DNA of 12,760 bases from the NCBI GenBank assembly GCA_026392145.1, contig JAPLCS010000261.1:1394-14153 (forward strand), given 5' to 3'. Below are positions 1 through 6,891 of the stretch, one piece after another; position 1 is the stretch's first letter; each line of letters opens with the position of its first letter. Source of the DNA: Fimbriimonadales bacterium (lineage in GTDB: Bacteria; Armatimonadota; Fimbriimonadia; Fimbriimonadales; Fimbriimonadaceae). Both the position numbers and the translations under genes were made by a program. Under the pieces are notes generated by a model. It did not search any database and had not been told where the DNA came from. It worked only from the letters and a program-made list of their open reading frames with translations.

Positions 1-208
1 TTTGTAGCAATTCTTGATAGTTCGTGGTCGCCAGGGAAAGAGTGTGGTGAGTTTTGAACCACTCTAGCGCCTCCGGATTGAGATCAGAAACTGCGGTAAT
101 GACTGGCTTGACCGGCATTTCAAGTAAGTGCATCCAGCGGGCAGCGGTACTGGCAAACTCACGCCCCATCAGCCCACAACCTATAACTCCAAATCTGATT
201 TCTTTCAT
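1..208 (-). CDS. Gfo/Idh/MocA-family oxidoreductase, N-terminal fragment
   Basis: Only the first 69 codons lie in the window; the gene runs off its left edge. The protein starts MKEIRFGVIGCGLMGREFAS, a beta strand followed by the glycine-rich GxGxxG dinucleotide-binding turn of a Rossmann fold. It continues through VKPVITAVSDLNPEAL, where the acidic residue after the second strand would contact the NAD(P) ribose. This arrangement is typical of the Gfo/Idh/MocA family, which oxidises or reduces sugars, inositols and similar polyols. The start lies 23 bases after the stop of the upstream aldolase on the same strand, so the two are probably co-transcribed in one carbohydrate pathway. The C-terminal substrate domain is not visible, so the substrate is unknown. 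Confidence 0.85.
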   Translation of the reverse strand, partial: MKEIRFGVIGCGLMGREFASTAARWMHLLEMPVKPVITAVSDLNPEALEWFKTHHTLSLATTNYQELLQ

Positions 209-231
209 GCGATCTCTATTAATTGGCTCAA

Positions 232-1140
232 TTAATGGCTAAGCTCTTGGGCAGCTCGCATAGGAGTCCACCCCTGATGGACAACTCCCATTAAGGCTCG
301 AGTCATCCCAGCTGGATTTGGATGTTGGATGACATTTCGACCATACACTATGCCTTTCGCTCCCTGTTCCATAAGTTGAGCGGTCCGATTCAAGATTTCG
401 TCATCGGTGGCTCTTCCGCCGCCTCTTACGAGTACGGGGATACCTGAGGCAACCTCAATTACTTGGTGATATTCTTCTATGTTCTGAGTTGGGTCTGCCT
501 TGATAATATCTGCACCTAGTTCCACCGCTTGTCTCACTAACGGCTTAATTTTCTTAATATCTCCGTTCACCATGTACCCACCAGCTTGAAGATTTGACTG
601 CATCACTAAGGGTTCAACCATAAGTGGCATTCCAGCCTTGTCTGCTTGTGTTTTTAAGCGGCAAATGTTCCGTACACAGTCGCGGTGGAGTTCTGGTTGG
701 TCAGGAAGCAATAGTAAATTTACAACGACACTGGCGGCATCGAGTCTTACTGCTTGGTCAACCGCATCAGAAATCAACTCACTCATCATGGATGAAGGCA
801 GTTCACTGCCATAAACGTTAGCAACATCAGTTCTTAAAACAAGTGCTGGCTTATTTCCTTGAATGCTTTGAAGTATCGGAGCTGTACCTGGCGGTAATTG
901 GACGGCATCGGGAGCAGCTTGCACGATTGTGGTAACGGCCTTACGAATATCTTCGATCCCTGATAGAAATGACAACTCATTAAAGAATCCGTGGTCAATC
1001 GCAACATCAAAGCACTTGCCATCTGCCGCAAATAGTCGATTCATCCGGAGTTTAGGGGAAGTTTGCATCGTTGCCTTGGTGGTTGAATCATACTCCCTTG
1101 AGCGACATTTGAAATCGAAATTGGATTTAGTGAGTGCCAT
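232..1140 (-). CDS. Class I aldolase, DeoC/LacD/LsrF (FbaB-like) family
   Basis: The 302-residue protein resembles TIM-barrel Schiff-base aldolases that cleave or transfer sugar-phosphate intermediates (archaeal-type fructose-bisphosphate aldolase, LsrF, tagatose-bisphosphate aldolase LacD). Visible hallmarks are VAIDHG at about 46-51, ADIIKADPT at about 210-218 with Lys214 as the likely Schiff-base lysine, a phosphate-binding VRGGGR at about 238-243, and GIVYGRNVIQHPNP at about 263-276. The first 30 or so residues are not typical of the family. Met25 (base 1068) or Met33 could be the true start, but a GAGGG Shine-Dalgarno-like sequence before base 1140 supports the long form. It precedes the Gfo/Idh/MocA gene by 23 bases. 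Function at the family level is secure; the exact substrate is not. Confidence 0.85.
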   Translation of the reverse strand: MALTKSNFDFKCRSREYDSTTKATMQTSPKLRMNRLFAADGKCFDVAIDHGFFNELSFLSGIEDIRKAVTTIVQAAPDAVQLPPGTAPILQSIQGNKPALVLRTDVANVYGSELPSSMMSELISDAVDQAVRLDAASVVVNLLLLPDQPELHRDCVRNICRLKTQADKAGMPLMVEPLVMQSNLQAGGYMVNGDIKKIKPLVRQAVELGADIIKADPTQNIEEYHQVIEVASGIPVLVRGGGRATDDEILNRTAQLMEQGAKGIVYGRNVIQHPNPAGMTRALMGVVHQGWTPMRAAQELSH

Positions 1141-1201
1141 TCGTGCATTCCCTCGCTTCAGCGTGATTGTTTAATTCTGGTGTAAAGCTAAAATACTTTG
1201 C
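1141..1201. promoter_or_regulatory. Divergent intergenic region
   Basis: These 61 bases separate the divergent starts of the aldolase and the small secreted protein, so both promoters must lie here or overlap the coding ends. The aldolase side carries a GAGGG ribosome-binding sequence (complement of 1150-1154). On the plus strand, an AT-rich TAAAAT (1189-1194) sits only 7 bases before the ATG, which would give a leaderless transcript if it is a -10 element. No convincing -35 partner at normal spacing is visible. Confidence 0.4.
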
Positions 1202-1768
1202 ATGGGAAGAATTGTTTTTGGGCTTGCCATTGTGTTGAGCTTGAATTTTTTGGCGTTAGCGCAGGATGACGGGTCTAGTCCTAGACGTCCTGAACCATCC
1301 AAGTCTTCATCCAAGAAATCAACAGAAAAATCAAAGCAAGGCAAAGCACCTCAAAATCAGGGAATAAATACCAACTCTTCGCCGGATAATGGTGGTTGGT
1401 TGGAGAAGTCGATTGATATTGCTATTGAAAGCACAAAACGATTGGTAAAGCAAATTGAAACCAAAGGAAAGCCAATGGCAGAAATGCTTGTGAAAAAGAC
1501 CCCTGAATACTACAAGTCAATTCAGCAATCACTTAATGAGGTTGCAAACAAAATTCAAAAAGGTGATTACGGTCGAACACTCAAAGAGAAAAAGGAGTTT
1601 GTACTCGAAATTTGGAAGATGCGAGGGGCTATCAATGTTATGGCGTTGCTCGAACCGGACGTGTTACAGAAACTCACAGGAGTCTCCCCCGAACGGTTTA
1701 AGATCATGAAAGTAACATTGAATACGGTGGAAAATCGGCTTAGTAAAGCAAATCTCCAAGGAATTTAA
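1202..1768 (+). CDS. Small secreted protein of unknown function
   Basis: I do not recognise a family for this 188-residue protein. It begins with a convincing signal peptide: Arg3, then the hydrophobic stretch IVFGLAIVLSLNFLALA and a likely cleavage after ALA at about residue 21. Next comes a low-complexity Ser/Lys/Pro/Asn linker to about residue 64. The remainder (about 65-188) looks largely alpha-helical and charged, with repeated Lys/Glu patterning and no catalytic signature or cysteines. It is divergent from the aldolase gene, with 61 bases between starts, and it lies 82 bases upstream of rpmH on the same strand. No clear Shine-Dalgarno precedes the ATG. It may be exported to the periplasm or surface; its role is unknown. 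Confidence 0.7.
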   Translation: MGRIVFGLAIVLSLNFLALAQDDGSSPRRPEPSKSSSKKSTEKSKQGKAPQNQGINTNSSPDNGGWLEKSIDIAIESTKRLVKQIETKGKPMAEMLVKKTPEYYKSIQQSLNEVANKIQKGDYGRTLKEKKEFVLEIWKMRGAINVMALLEPDVLQKLTGVSPERFKIMKVTLNTVENRLSKANLQGI

Positions 1769-1850
1769 GAACCTGTTCACAGAAAAAAGAAATGTGTGTA
1801 CGTTTCGGGTATCCTTTTTGATTCACCGATAAACCGAGTGAGGATGCAAA

Positions 1851-1985
1851 ATGAAGCGCACCTTCCAGCCAAACAATAGAAAAAGAAGCAAAACCCACGG
1901 ATTTCGAATTCGAATGAAGACGACCGATGGTCAAAACGTACTGAAGCGAAGAAAAGCAAAGGGCCGACACAAAATCAGCGCCTAG
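1851..1985 (+). CDS. rpmH: 50S ribosomal protein L34
   Basis: A 44-codon gene whose product starts [19 protein letters not shown] and ends in a strongly basic segment ([14 protein letters not shown]). This is essentially the whole L34 signature: MKRT(F/Y)QP, the THGF block, then a Lys/Arg-rich tail. L34 is a small structural protein of the large ribosomal subunit. The length matches the usual 44-47 residues. An AGGA Shine-Dalgarno lies 7 bases before the ATG. The gene is followed immediately by rnpA, the near-universal bacterial order. dnaA, often found upstream of rpmH, is not present here. Confidence 0.97.
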   Translation: MKRTFQPNNRKRSKTHGFRIRMKTTDGQNVLKRRKAKGRHKISA

Positions 1986-2004
1986 GTTTTTGTTCACCGT
2001 CCTC

Positions 2005-2334
2005 ATGAGTCAGCGGATTCAAGGTCCAAGTAAAAAGAGATTTGACGAGGTTTATCAAACAGGTCGCCGTTTTCGTGGCGACTTTGTTACGTTAATCCAA
2101 AGCGATGGAACTGGATTTATTGGAATCGCGACGAGCAAGAAGATTGGTGACAAACCAGAAAGAAATTTTCAGAAACGGCGCGTGAAGTCAATCCTGCAAT
2201 CCTTCCAACGGACTTCCGCCCATGATCTCATTTTTGTTGCGAGTATCAAAACAAAGGGGATTAAATTTGAAACGCTACGGGCTGACTTGACGCAACTAAT
2301 TCAAGAGGCAAATATCAATTGGGGAAGAAAATAG
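2005..2334 (+). CDS. rnpA: Ribonuclease P protein component
   Basis: RnpA is the basic protein subunit that helps RNase P RNA recognise and cleave the 5' leader of precursor tRNAs. The protein (about 109 residues from the ATG) has the family layout. An N-terminal segment with [20 protein letters not shown] resembles the F..vy..Gr.....f strand. A middle strand ([11 protein letters not shown]) precedes the diagnostic RNR-type helix [13 protein letters not shown], where the canonical motif is RN..KR..RE. Position 2 of RNR is kept as Asn; the third Arg is replaced by Phe. The reading frame could begin at a TTG at 1990, but the ATG at 2005 gives the normal family length. Neither start has a strong ribosome-binding site. 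It lies 19 bases after rpmH and its end overlaps yidD. Confidence 0.9.
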   Translation: MSQRIQGPSKKRFDEVYQTGRRFRGDFVTLIQSDGTGFIGIATSKKIGDKPERNFQKRRVKSILQSFQRTSAHDLIFVASIKTKGIKFETLRADLTQLIQEANINWGRK

Positions 2335-2528
2335 GGATTTTCCTGGTGAGAGCTTATCAGAGAGGATTTGCATGGATGCCACCCACTTGTCGCTTTACAC
2401 CTAGTTGCTCACAGTACACGCTCGAAGCAATAGAAAAATATGGACTTTTGAAAGGAAGTTGGCTGGGAGCCAAGCGGATTGGTCGATGTGGACCGTGGTG
2501 CCCAGGGGGACATGATCCCGTTCCATAA
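2319..2528 (+). CDS. yidD: Membrane protein insertion efficiency factor YidD
   Basis: A 69-residue protein matching the YidD (Haemolytic/DUF37) family, small membrane-associated proteins proposed to assist YidC-dependent insertion of inner-membrane proteins. Conserved blocks are visible: LVRAYQRGF at the N-terminus, [20 protein letters not shown] at about 25-44 with the two family cysteines, [16 protein letters not shown] at about 46-61, and the terminal [11 protein letters not shown]. Translation appears to start at a TTG (2319) that overlaps the end of rnpA by 16 bases, which implies translational coupling; an alternative GTG at 2346 would remove the first helix residues. The canonical rnpA-yidD-yidC order supports the call. 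The C-terminus stops right after the conserved DPVP. Confidence 0.93.
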   Translation: MGKKIGIFLVRAYQRGFAWMPPTCRFTPSCSQYTLEAIEKYGLLKGSWLGAKRIGRCGPWCPGGHDPVP

Positions 2529-2573
2529 AGCCTTGACAGAATCCTACTTTTCAGAACAATTTAGAGAGAAAGA

Positions 2574-3980
2574 ATGGCGAAAGCACCTGCACCAAAGAAC
2601 ATGTCGGTTTTCTGGGTTATTTGGGCCCTCAGCACCTTCGGGATGCTGTACATGTTTAACAACCAAAACAAAACCGTTACGCCACCCACGGATACCTACA
2701 AGGCCATCCTCACGGCCAACAAAGAAACCAAGGACCATTCTATTGTTAGCTTGAACTCTACATATGGTCATACTTTGGACTCTCAGTTAAAGGAAGGCAA
2801 ACTCAAGCCAGAAGAAGCTGAAGCTAAGAAAATTGAAACTGCCGTGCTCGTAGCCAACACCCAGTTGCGAGCAGGATTGAACTGGAATGATTCTGGAAGA
2901 ATTCGGTTAGCCTATCAGACCCTGTGGGCGTTCCAAAAGAAGTTACTAGATAAACCAGAGTGGAAAGATACTCAGGTTACTGCTGCTCCTGACTCTCGAT
3001 TCCCTGAGGTTCCTCAAACGGCCTCCGGACAGCAATTGTTTGAAGTTGTTAGCGAAACCTTAAGTGCTCGCAACAAAAAAGATGTTGTCTGGGGATTTAT
3101 CCCTGGCGGATACACATTCATTGATAGTCTGATTGCATTGACTGGCAGGAATCCAAGTTTCAGCTACGCATTCGGTGCGCTCATTCTCGCTTTAATTGTT
3201 CGTGCACTGATTTTCCCTTTTGCTCAGAAGAGCATTATGCACGCTCGACAGATGTCCCAACTTTCCCCGCTAATGACTGAAATTCGGGAAAAGTTCAAGG
3301 ATGACCCTCAGCAAATGAATATGAAGGTCATGGAACTCTACAAGGAGTATGGACTTAATCCAGCGGGTGGGTGTGCCCCAGCCTTTGTTCAAATGCCTCT
3401 GTTCTTGACCGTTTATCAGTTCATGTTGTTGTATCAATTCGAGTTTCAGAAGGGATACTTTCTGTGGATCAACCCACATACCAGTAAATTGTCAAACGGG
3501 TTTATCGCACCAAACCTGGGAACGCAGGACACCATTTTGATAATAATCTACGGCATTTCGATGATTATTTCTCAAATGCTCACACCGATTAGTGATCCAA
3601 GTCAAAAGCGTCAGATCCGCTTAATGGGGATTGGTATTTCGGTGCTATTTACATTTTTCATGTTCACGGGAGCATTCCCGGTCGTTGGCGGCTTCGTCCT
3701 TTACTGGACGTTTACCAACATCTTGGCGACAGCGCAGTCGCTACGTGCCTACCGCTTGCCGCTCGAACCATTGCAAAAAGTGAACACGAAAGACGGCGGA
3801 GTCTATCCAACAGACCCGAGTCAAATGTTCCCATGGATGAGAGGAGCCATGGGACAAAAGCCAACTGCCGAAGGGAAACCAACTGGCAAGAAAGGCAAAT
3901 CGTCCTCGAGCAGCGACAATTCCGCGATTAAAGGATCAACGAAGACCGGGAAACCGCAGCAACATAAACCTAAAAAGTAA
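2574..3980 (+). CDS. yidC: Membrane protein insertase YidC/Oxa1
   Basis: YidC inserts and folds membrane proteins, alone or with SecYEG. The 468-residue protein has an N-terminal transmembrane segment (about 10-28), then a roughly 165-residue soluble, partly helical stretch, and the conserved five-helix Oxa1 core from about 180 to 390. Core features include SYAFGALILALIVRALIFPF, with Arg210 as the hydrophilic-groove arginine, a cytoplasmic helical hairpin (about 219-262, with QLSPLMTEIREKFKDDPQQM), and the family block GGCAPAFVQMPLF at about 265-277. The tail after about 425 is Lys/Ser/Gly-rich and basic, suited to ribosome contact. The soluble insert is shorter than the large beta-sandwich P1 domain of proteobacterial YidC and does not obviously resemble it. 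A purine-rich AGAGAGAAAGA ribosome-binding region precedes the ATG. Confidence 0.95.
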   Translation: MAKAPAPKNMSVFWVIWALSTFGMLYMFNNQNKTVTPPTDTYKAILTANKETKDHSIVSLNSTYGHTLDSQLKEGKLKPEEAEAKKIETAVLVANTQLRAGLNWNDSGRIRLAYQTLWAFQKKLLDKPEWKDTQVTAAPDSRFPEVPQTASGQQLFEVVSETLSARNKKDVVWGFIPGGYTFIDSLIALTGRNPSFSYAFGALILALIVRALIFPFAQKSIMHARQMSQLSPLMTEIREKFKDDPQQMNMKVMELYKEYGLNPAGGCAPAFVQMPLFLTVYQFMLLYQFEFQKGYFLWINPHTSKLSNGFIAPNLGTQDTILIIIYGISMIISQMLTPISDPSQKRQIRLMGIGISVLFTFFMFTGAFPVVGGFVLYWTFTNILATAQSLRAYRLPLEPLQKVNTKDGGVYPTDPSQMFPWMRGAMGQKPTAEGKPTGKKGKSSSSSDNSAIKGSTKTGKPQQHKPKK

Positions 3981-3994
3981 GGCACAAAAAACCT

Positions 3995-4879
3995 ATGCAA
4001 TCTATTGAACTGAATGTCAAGAGCATCGAAGATGCGAAAGTCGAAGCGGCCGAGCGATTCGGCGTCTCGCCAGAAGATATCACTGTTACCGTTTTGGAAG
4101 AATCAAAGAAGCTTTTCGGAAAGGTCAGCTACAAGGTGAAGGCTGAAACTGCTAAGTCAGCTCCTGTAGCGGAAGAAGCTAATACCGAACCTAAGAAGGT
4201 AACAAAGGCTGAATCAGAAGCGAAGCCAGCCGCCAAAAAGTTGGGAAGCAAGAAGAAAGAAGAAGCTCCTGCAGAAGCATCCGCTGAAGTTGCAGTTGAA
4301 GAGGCAAAGCCCGTAGCCAAAAAACTTGGCAAAAAGAAAGAGGCTTCGCCAGAGGTAGCAGCAACCGCCGAGGCACCTGTAGTGGAATCGGGAGATGAGT
4401 CTAATGAGCCAGAAATCGTAGCAACCGAAGAGGATGCTAAGAAGTTAGCCGATATTTTGGCGGTGCTCTCCACGAAGACTGGTTTGCTTGCGGAAATTCA
4501 AGTGGGAGAGCTTCAAGGAAAATACATTAATCTTTCGATTGATGGAAAGGAAGCTGGATTCTTGGTCGGCAAGAATGGTGAAGTCCTTAACTCACTTCAG
4601 TACCTCATTAACCTCATTGTTAAGCAGCAAATGGGCAACGGCGTGCGAGTTACCTTGGATGGTAATGACTACCGCAAGCGACGAGCTGAAGCTCTGACCA
4701 ACCTAGCTGTGAAGATTGCTGAGAAGGTTATCGAAAGAGGTGAAGAAGCGGTTCTAGAAGCTCTTCCTGCATTCGAAAGACGAGTCATCCACAAAGTGCT
4801 TCAGGAAATCGAGGGTGTTACCACTTATAGTGAAGGCGAAGAGCCAGATCGACGAGTGGTTATCGCACCGCTTGACTAA
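3995..4879 (+). CDS. jag: Jag/KhpB RNA-binding protein (Jag-N, KH, R3H)
   Basis: Jag (KhpB/EloR) is a single-stranded-RNA-binding regulator, linked in Gram-positive bacteria to cell elongation and small-RNA biology, and commonly encoded beside yidC. The 294-residue protein shows three conserved parts. The Jag-N domain (1-52) includes AAERFGVSPEDI and KKLFGKVSYKVKAE. The KH domain (about 162-222) has the loop LVGKNGEVLNSLQYLIN (GKNG at 192-195). The R3H domain (about 225-292) has FERRVIHKVLQEI with Arg263 and His266, then DRRVVIAP. Between Jag-N and KH lies an Ala/Glu/Lys-rich linker of about 100 residues with a near-repeat, KPAAKKLGSKKKE and KPVAKKLGKKKE. It starts 14 bases after yidC and is the last gene before the terminator. 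Confidence 0.93.
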   Translation: MQSIELNVKSIEDAKVEAAERFGVSPEDITVTVLEESKKLFGKVSYKVKAETAKSAPVAEEANTEPKKVTKAESEAKPAAKKLGSKKKEEAPAEASAEVAVEEAKPVAKKLGKKKEASPEVAATAEAPVVESGDESNEPEIVATEEDAKKLADILAVLSTKTGLLAEIQVGELQGKYINLSIDGKEAGFLVGKNGEVLNSLQYLINLIVKQQMGNGVRVTLDGNDYRKRRAEALTNLAVKIAEKVIERGEEAVLEALPAFERRVIHKVLQEIEGVTTYSEGEEPDRRVVIAPLD

Positions 4880-4901
4880 TTGATCAGTCAATAAACACTT
4901 T

Positions 4902-4945
4902 CCCTATACTTTTTGCTTTGAGCAGATTTGTATAGGGGATTTTTT
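4902..4945 (+). terminator. Rho-independent terminator after jag
   Basis: An 8-bp stem, CCCTATAC (4902-4909) paired with GTATAGGG (4930-4937), is followed by GA and six T residues (4940-4945). The loop can form a second small stem, TGCT/AGCA around TTG (4914-4924). It begins 22 bases after the jag stop and separates the rpmH-jag block from the downstream accessory genes. Because a U-run follows only on the plus strand, the signal is directional. Confidence 0.85.
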
Positions 4946-4985
4946 ATGTCTGTTCTTTTGAATACAACCTGGGTACTTTGGTTCA

Positions 4986-5360
4986 GTGGAAGCAATTACG
5001 TTTTTGCCCAGTGGGAACCTAGAGGCAACAAGCAACTTTTATCTAAACTATTTCGGTTTAAAGTTGGCGGTTGACCAAGGTGCATGCCAAATTTTCAGAG
5101 TTGCTAAAAATGCATATTGGGGATTCTGTACTCATATCACACCTCTTGAAACCCCAAACTCAGTGATTCTCACTTTGGTTAGGGATGATGTGGATGAGAT
5201 GTACCAACATTTCATTGGTTTGGGATTGGTTACTGATGGGGCTCCGCGTTGGAATGAACGATTTGGCATTTATCATTTTTTTGTTCAAGATCCTGACGGA
5301 TATCGCGTTGAAATTCAACGTTTCCGAGACACTCGCTGGGGCATGGGAGCTGAGGATTAA
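4986..5360 (+). CDS. VOC-superfamily (glyoxalase/dioxygenase fold) protein
   Basis: A 124-residue protein with the paired beta-alpha-beta-beta-beta modules of the vicinal-oxygen-chelate fold. The first half holds TSNFYLNYFGLKLAV, the usual helix and strand of module one. The second holds VDEMYQHFIGLGL and the family-typical end FVQDPDGYRVEIQRF, in which Glu109 would be a metal ligand. The usual first-strand His/Gln ligand is not obvious near the N-terminus (ITFLPSGN), so metal binding is uncertain. Members include lyases, dioxygenases, epimerases and antibiotic-binding proteins, and the activity cannot be assigned. Translation appears to start at GTG; the frame is closed by a TGA at 4959, with no ATG between. 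It follows the terminator by 40 bases, so it probably has its own promoter. Confidence 0.82.
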   Translation: MEAITFLPSGNLEATSNFYLNYFGLKLAVDQGACQIFRVAKNAYWGFCTHITPLETPNSVILTLVRDDVDEMYQHFIGLGLVTDGAPRWNERFGIYHFFVQDPDGYRVEIQRFRDTRWGMGAED

Positions 5361-5404
5361 TTGTAGAATTTGAACAAATTGAGAAACGTTTCGTTCCATC
5401 TTAA

Positions 5405-6886
5405 ATGAAAGTTCCCAATTGGATTTCATTATCGCTTTTTGTTGCTGCCGGAGCATGTGCCGCTATTAATGGCAATGAACAATCGCGAGATAAGGCCTCC
5501 GAAGTTGCTAAGGTTTTTGATAAATTTGCTACTCTGGTTAAGACCAGATCTGATAATAAAAACTTCTACGTAGAATCCAATGGATTGCCTGATCATAGGA
5601 TGATGGTCGGAATTACTGCATGGCAACAGCAGGTGCCGCTGCCACAAAAATATACTGGTAATAACTCCTGGCAATTCCCATTGTTTCCTGTAGAAGCAAA
5701 AGAAAAATTAAGTGCAAAGAGTCATTTTTTTCGAGGCGCAATTGCAATCGCCGCAAATGGAATTCCAATTTTTAATCCAATCAAGAATGACGGCAGAACA
5801 GATACATTCTTAGCGGGAGAACTTGACGAGTTCGGTGGGCATTGTGGTCGTGGTGATGACTACCACTACCATATCGCTCCGCTTGTTCTTCAAAAGCAAC
5901 TTGGAAAGAGTTTGCCTGTTGCTTACGCTCTTGATGGATATGCAATTTACGGTCCTGAAGAGCCCGATGGTTCTGCGGTCAAAGGTCTAGATAGTTTCAA
6001 TGGTCACTCAGACGCTAAATTGGGCTACCATTACCACTCCACAAAGACCTATCCGTATATCAATGGAGGTTTTCATGGCGAAGTTGTGGAACAGGATGGC
6101 CAAGTTGACCCCCAACCTCGTGCAGAAAGCCCACGTCCTGCATTACCACCCTTGCATGGCGCAAAAATTACCGGATTTGAAACATTGAAAGCCGGGTCTT
6201 ACTCACTTACTTATAGCCTTAATGGAGCGACTCAAAAAGTCAACTACACTGTCAATTCTAATGGAAGTGTAACGTTTAATTTTATCGATGCAACCGGACG
6301 TGTTGAAACCCGAACTTATTCTGGTCGAGGTGGTGGGCAGGGTGGTCCAACTGGTAAGGGTGGGGGGCGACGAGGGGGAGACTCTCGAGGTGATGGTACT
6401 AACTTTGGTGATGGCAGGAGCAAAAGCGATGTAAATGGTGGCGATAATTTGTTTGTCACTGGCAAGCTTGATGATAGGAATGGAAAAGACGATCAAAGAA
6501 GAGGCGGTGACCAACAAGGTGCCCAAAGAGGTGCACCACTTGGACCGCCTCCAGGTCCGCGAAAGCCCTGGTTTACGGATCACGCTAAAGAAATTGATGC
6601 TAACAAGGACGGGATCGTGACCACTGAAGAAGTCATTGCTGAATGTAAAGAATCGTTCAAACAGTACAGTCAGGGTAAGGATTCCATCAGCGTTGAGGAT
6701 CTACCGAACCTGCCTACTGTAAAACTTGCCATTGGTGGGTTTATCAAAGTACATTCCAAGGAATTGGATATGAACATGGACGGGAAAATTACTGAAAAGG
6801 AGATCTCTGATTCAATGCTTCGAATGTTTAAGAAGCAGGATAAAAACGGTGATGGAAAGTTGAGCGGTGTGGAGATTGCGGGTTAG
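5405..6886 (+). CDS. Exported YHYH-domain protein with C-terminal EF-hands
   Basis: A 493-residue protein with an N-terminal signal peptide (WISLSLFVAAGACAA). The YHYH domain (about 60-230) carries two copies of the name-giving motif: GHCGRGDDYHYHIAP with YHYH at 153-156, and KLGYHYHSTKTYPYINGGFHG with YHYH at 208-211. LDGYAIYGPEE lies between them. Its biochemical role is not established; the clustered histidines suggest metal binding. A beta-rich segment (about 252-306) and a Gly/Arg/Asp-rich linker (about 307-385) lead to three EF-hand loops starting at Asp398 (DANKDGIVTTEE), Asp455 (DMNMDGKITEKE) and Asp479 (DKNGDGKLSGVE), which should bind calcium. It lies 44 bases after the VOC gene and 5 bases before the phosphoesterase gene. 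Confidence 0.9.
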   Translation: MKVPNWISLSLFVAAGACAAINGNEQSRDKASEVAKVFDKFATLVKTRSDNKNFYVESNGLPDHRMMVGITAWQQQVPLPQKYTGNNSWQFPLFPVEAKEKLSAKSHFFRGAIAIAANGIPIFNPIKNDGRTDTFLAGELDEFGGHCGRGDDYHYHIAPLVLQKQLGKSLPVAYALDGYAIYGPEEPDGSAVKGLDSFNGHSDAKLGYHYHSTKTYPYINGGFHGEVVEQDGQVDPQPRAESPRPALPPLHGAKITGFETLKAGSYSLTYSLNGATQKVNYTVNSNGSVTFNFIDATGRVETRTYSGRGGGQGGPTGKGGGRRGGDSRGDGTNFGDGRSKSDVNGGDNLFVTGKLDDRNGKDDQRRGGDQQGAQRGAPLGPPPGPRKPWFTDHAKEIDANKDGIVTTEEVIAECKESFKQYSQGKDSISVEDLPNLPTVKLAIGGFIKVHSKELDMNMDGKITEKEISDSMLRMFKKQDKNGDGKLSGVEIAG

Positions 6887-6891
6887 TAAAA

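Noticed and set aside
1168..1194. Sigma-70-like promoter TTGTTT/TAAAAT before the small secreted protein gene.
   Set aside because: The spacer is only 15 bases and the -10 lies very close to the ATG; too weak to call as a promoter.
1769..1850. Possible DnaA-box-like sequence (CTGTTCACA) and origin upstream of rpmH.
   Set aside because: The match has several mismatches to the DnaA-box consensus, there is no cluster of boxes or AT-rich unwinding element, and dnaA is absent.
1903..1914. Perfect 12-base palindrome TTCGAATTCGAA inside rpmH.
   Set aside because: It encodes conserved L34 residues (Phe-Arg-Ile-Arg), so codon constraints explain it and nothing links it to a regulatory site.
1990..2004. 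TTG start for rnpA, adding five residues.
   Set aside because: The ATG at 2005 gives the normal family length and the extra residues match nothing in the family; not excluded.
4129..4473. 114-codon minus-strand open frame opposite jag.
   Set aside because: It is the antisense of the Ala/Glu/Lys-rich linker, which lacks stops because of its composition; no start signal or family resemblance.
4946..4985. ATG directly after the jag terminator as the start of the VOC gene.
   Set aside because: It is in a different frame (40 bases from the GTG), and the VOC frame has a stop at 4959, so the GTG at 4986 is the only plausible start.
5370..5399. Possible promoter TTGAAC with TTCCAT at 18-base spacing before the YHYH gene.
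   Set aside because: The -10 element matches the consensus at only three of six bases.
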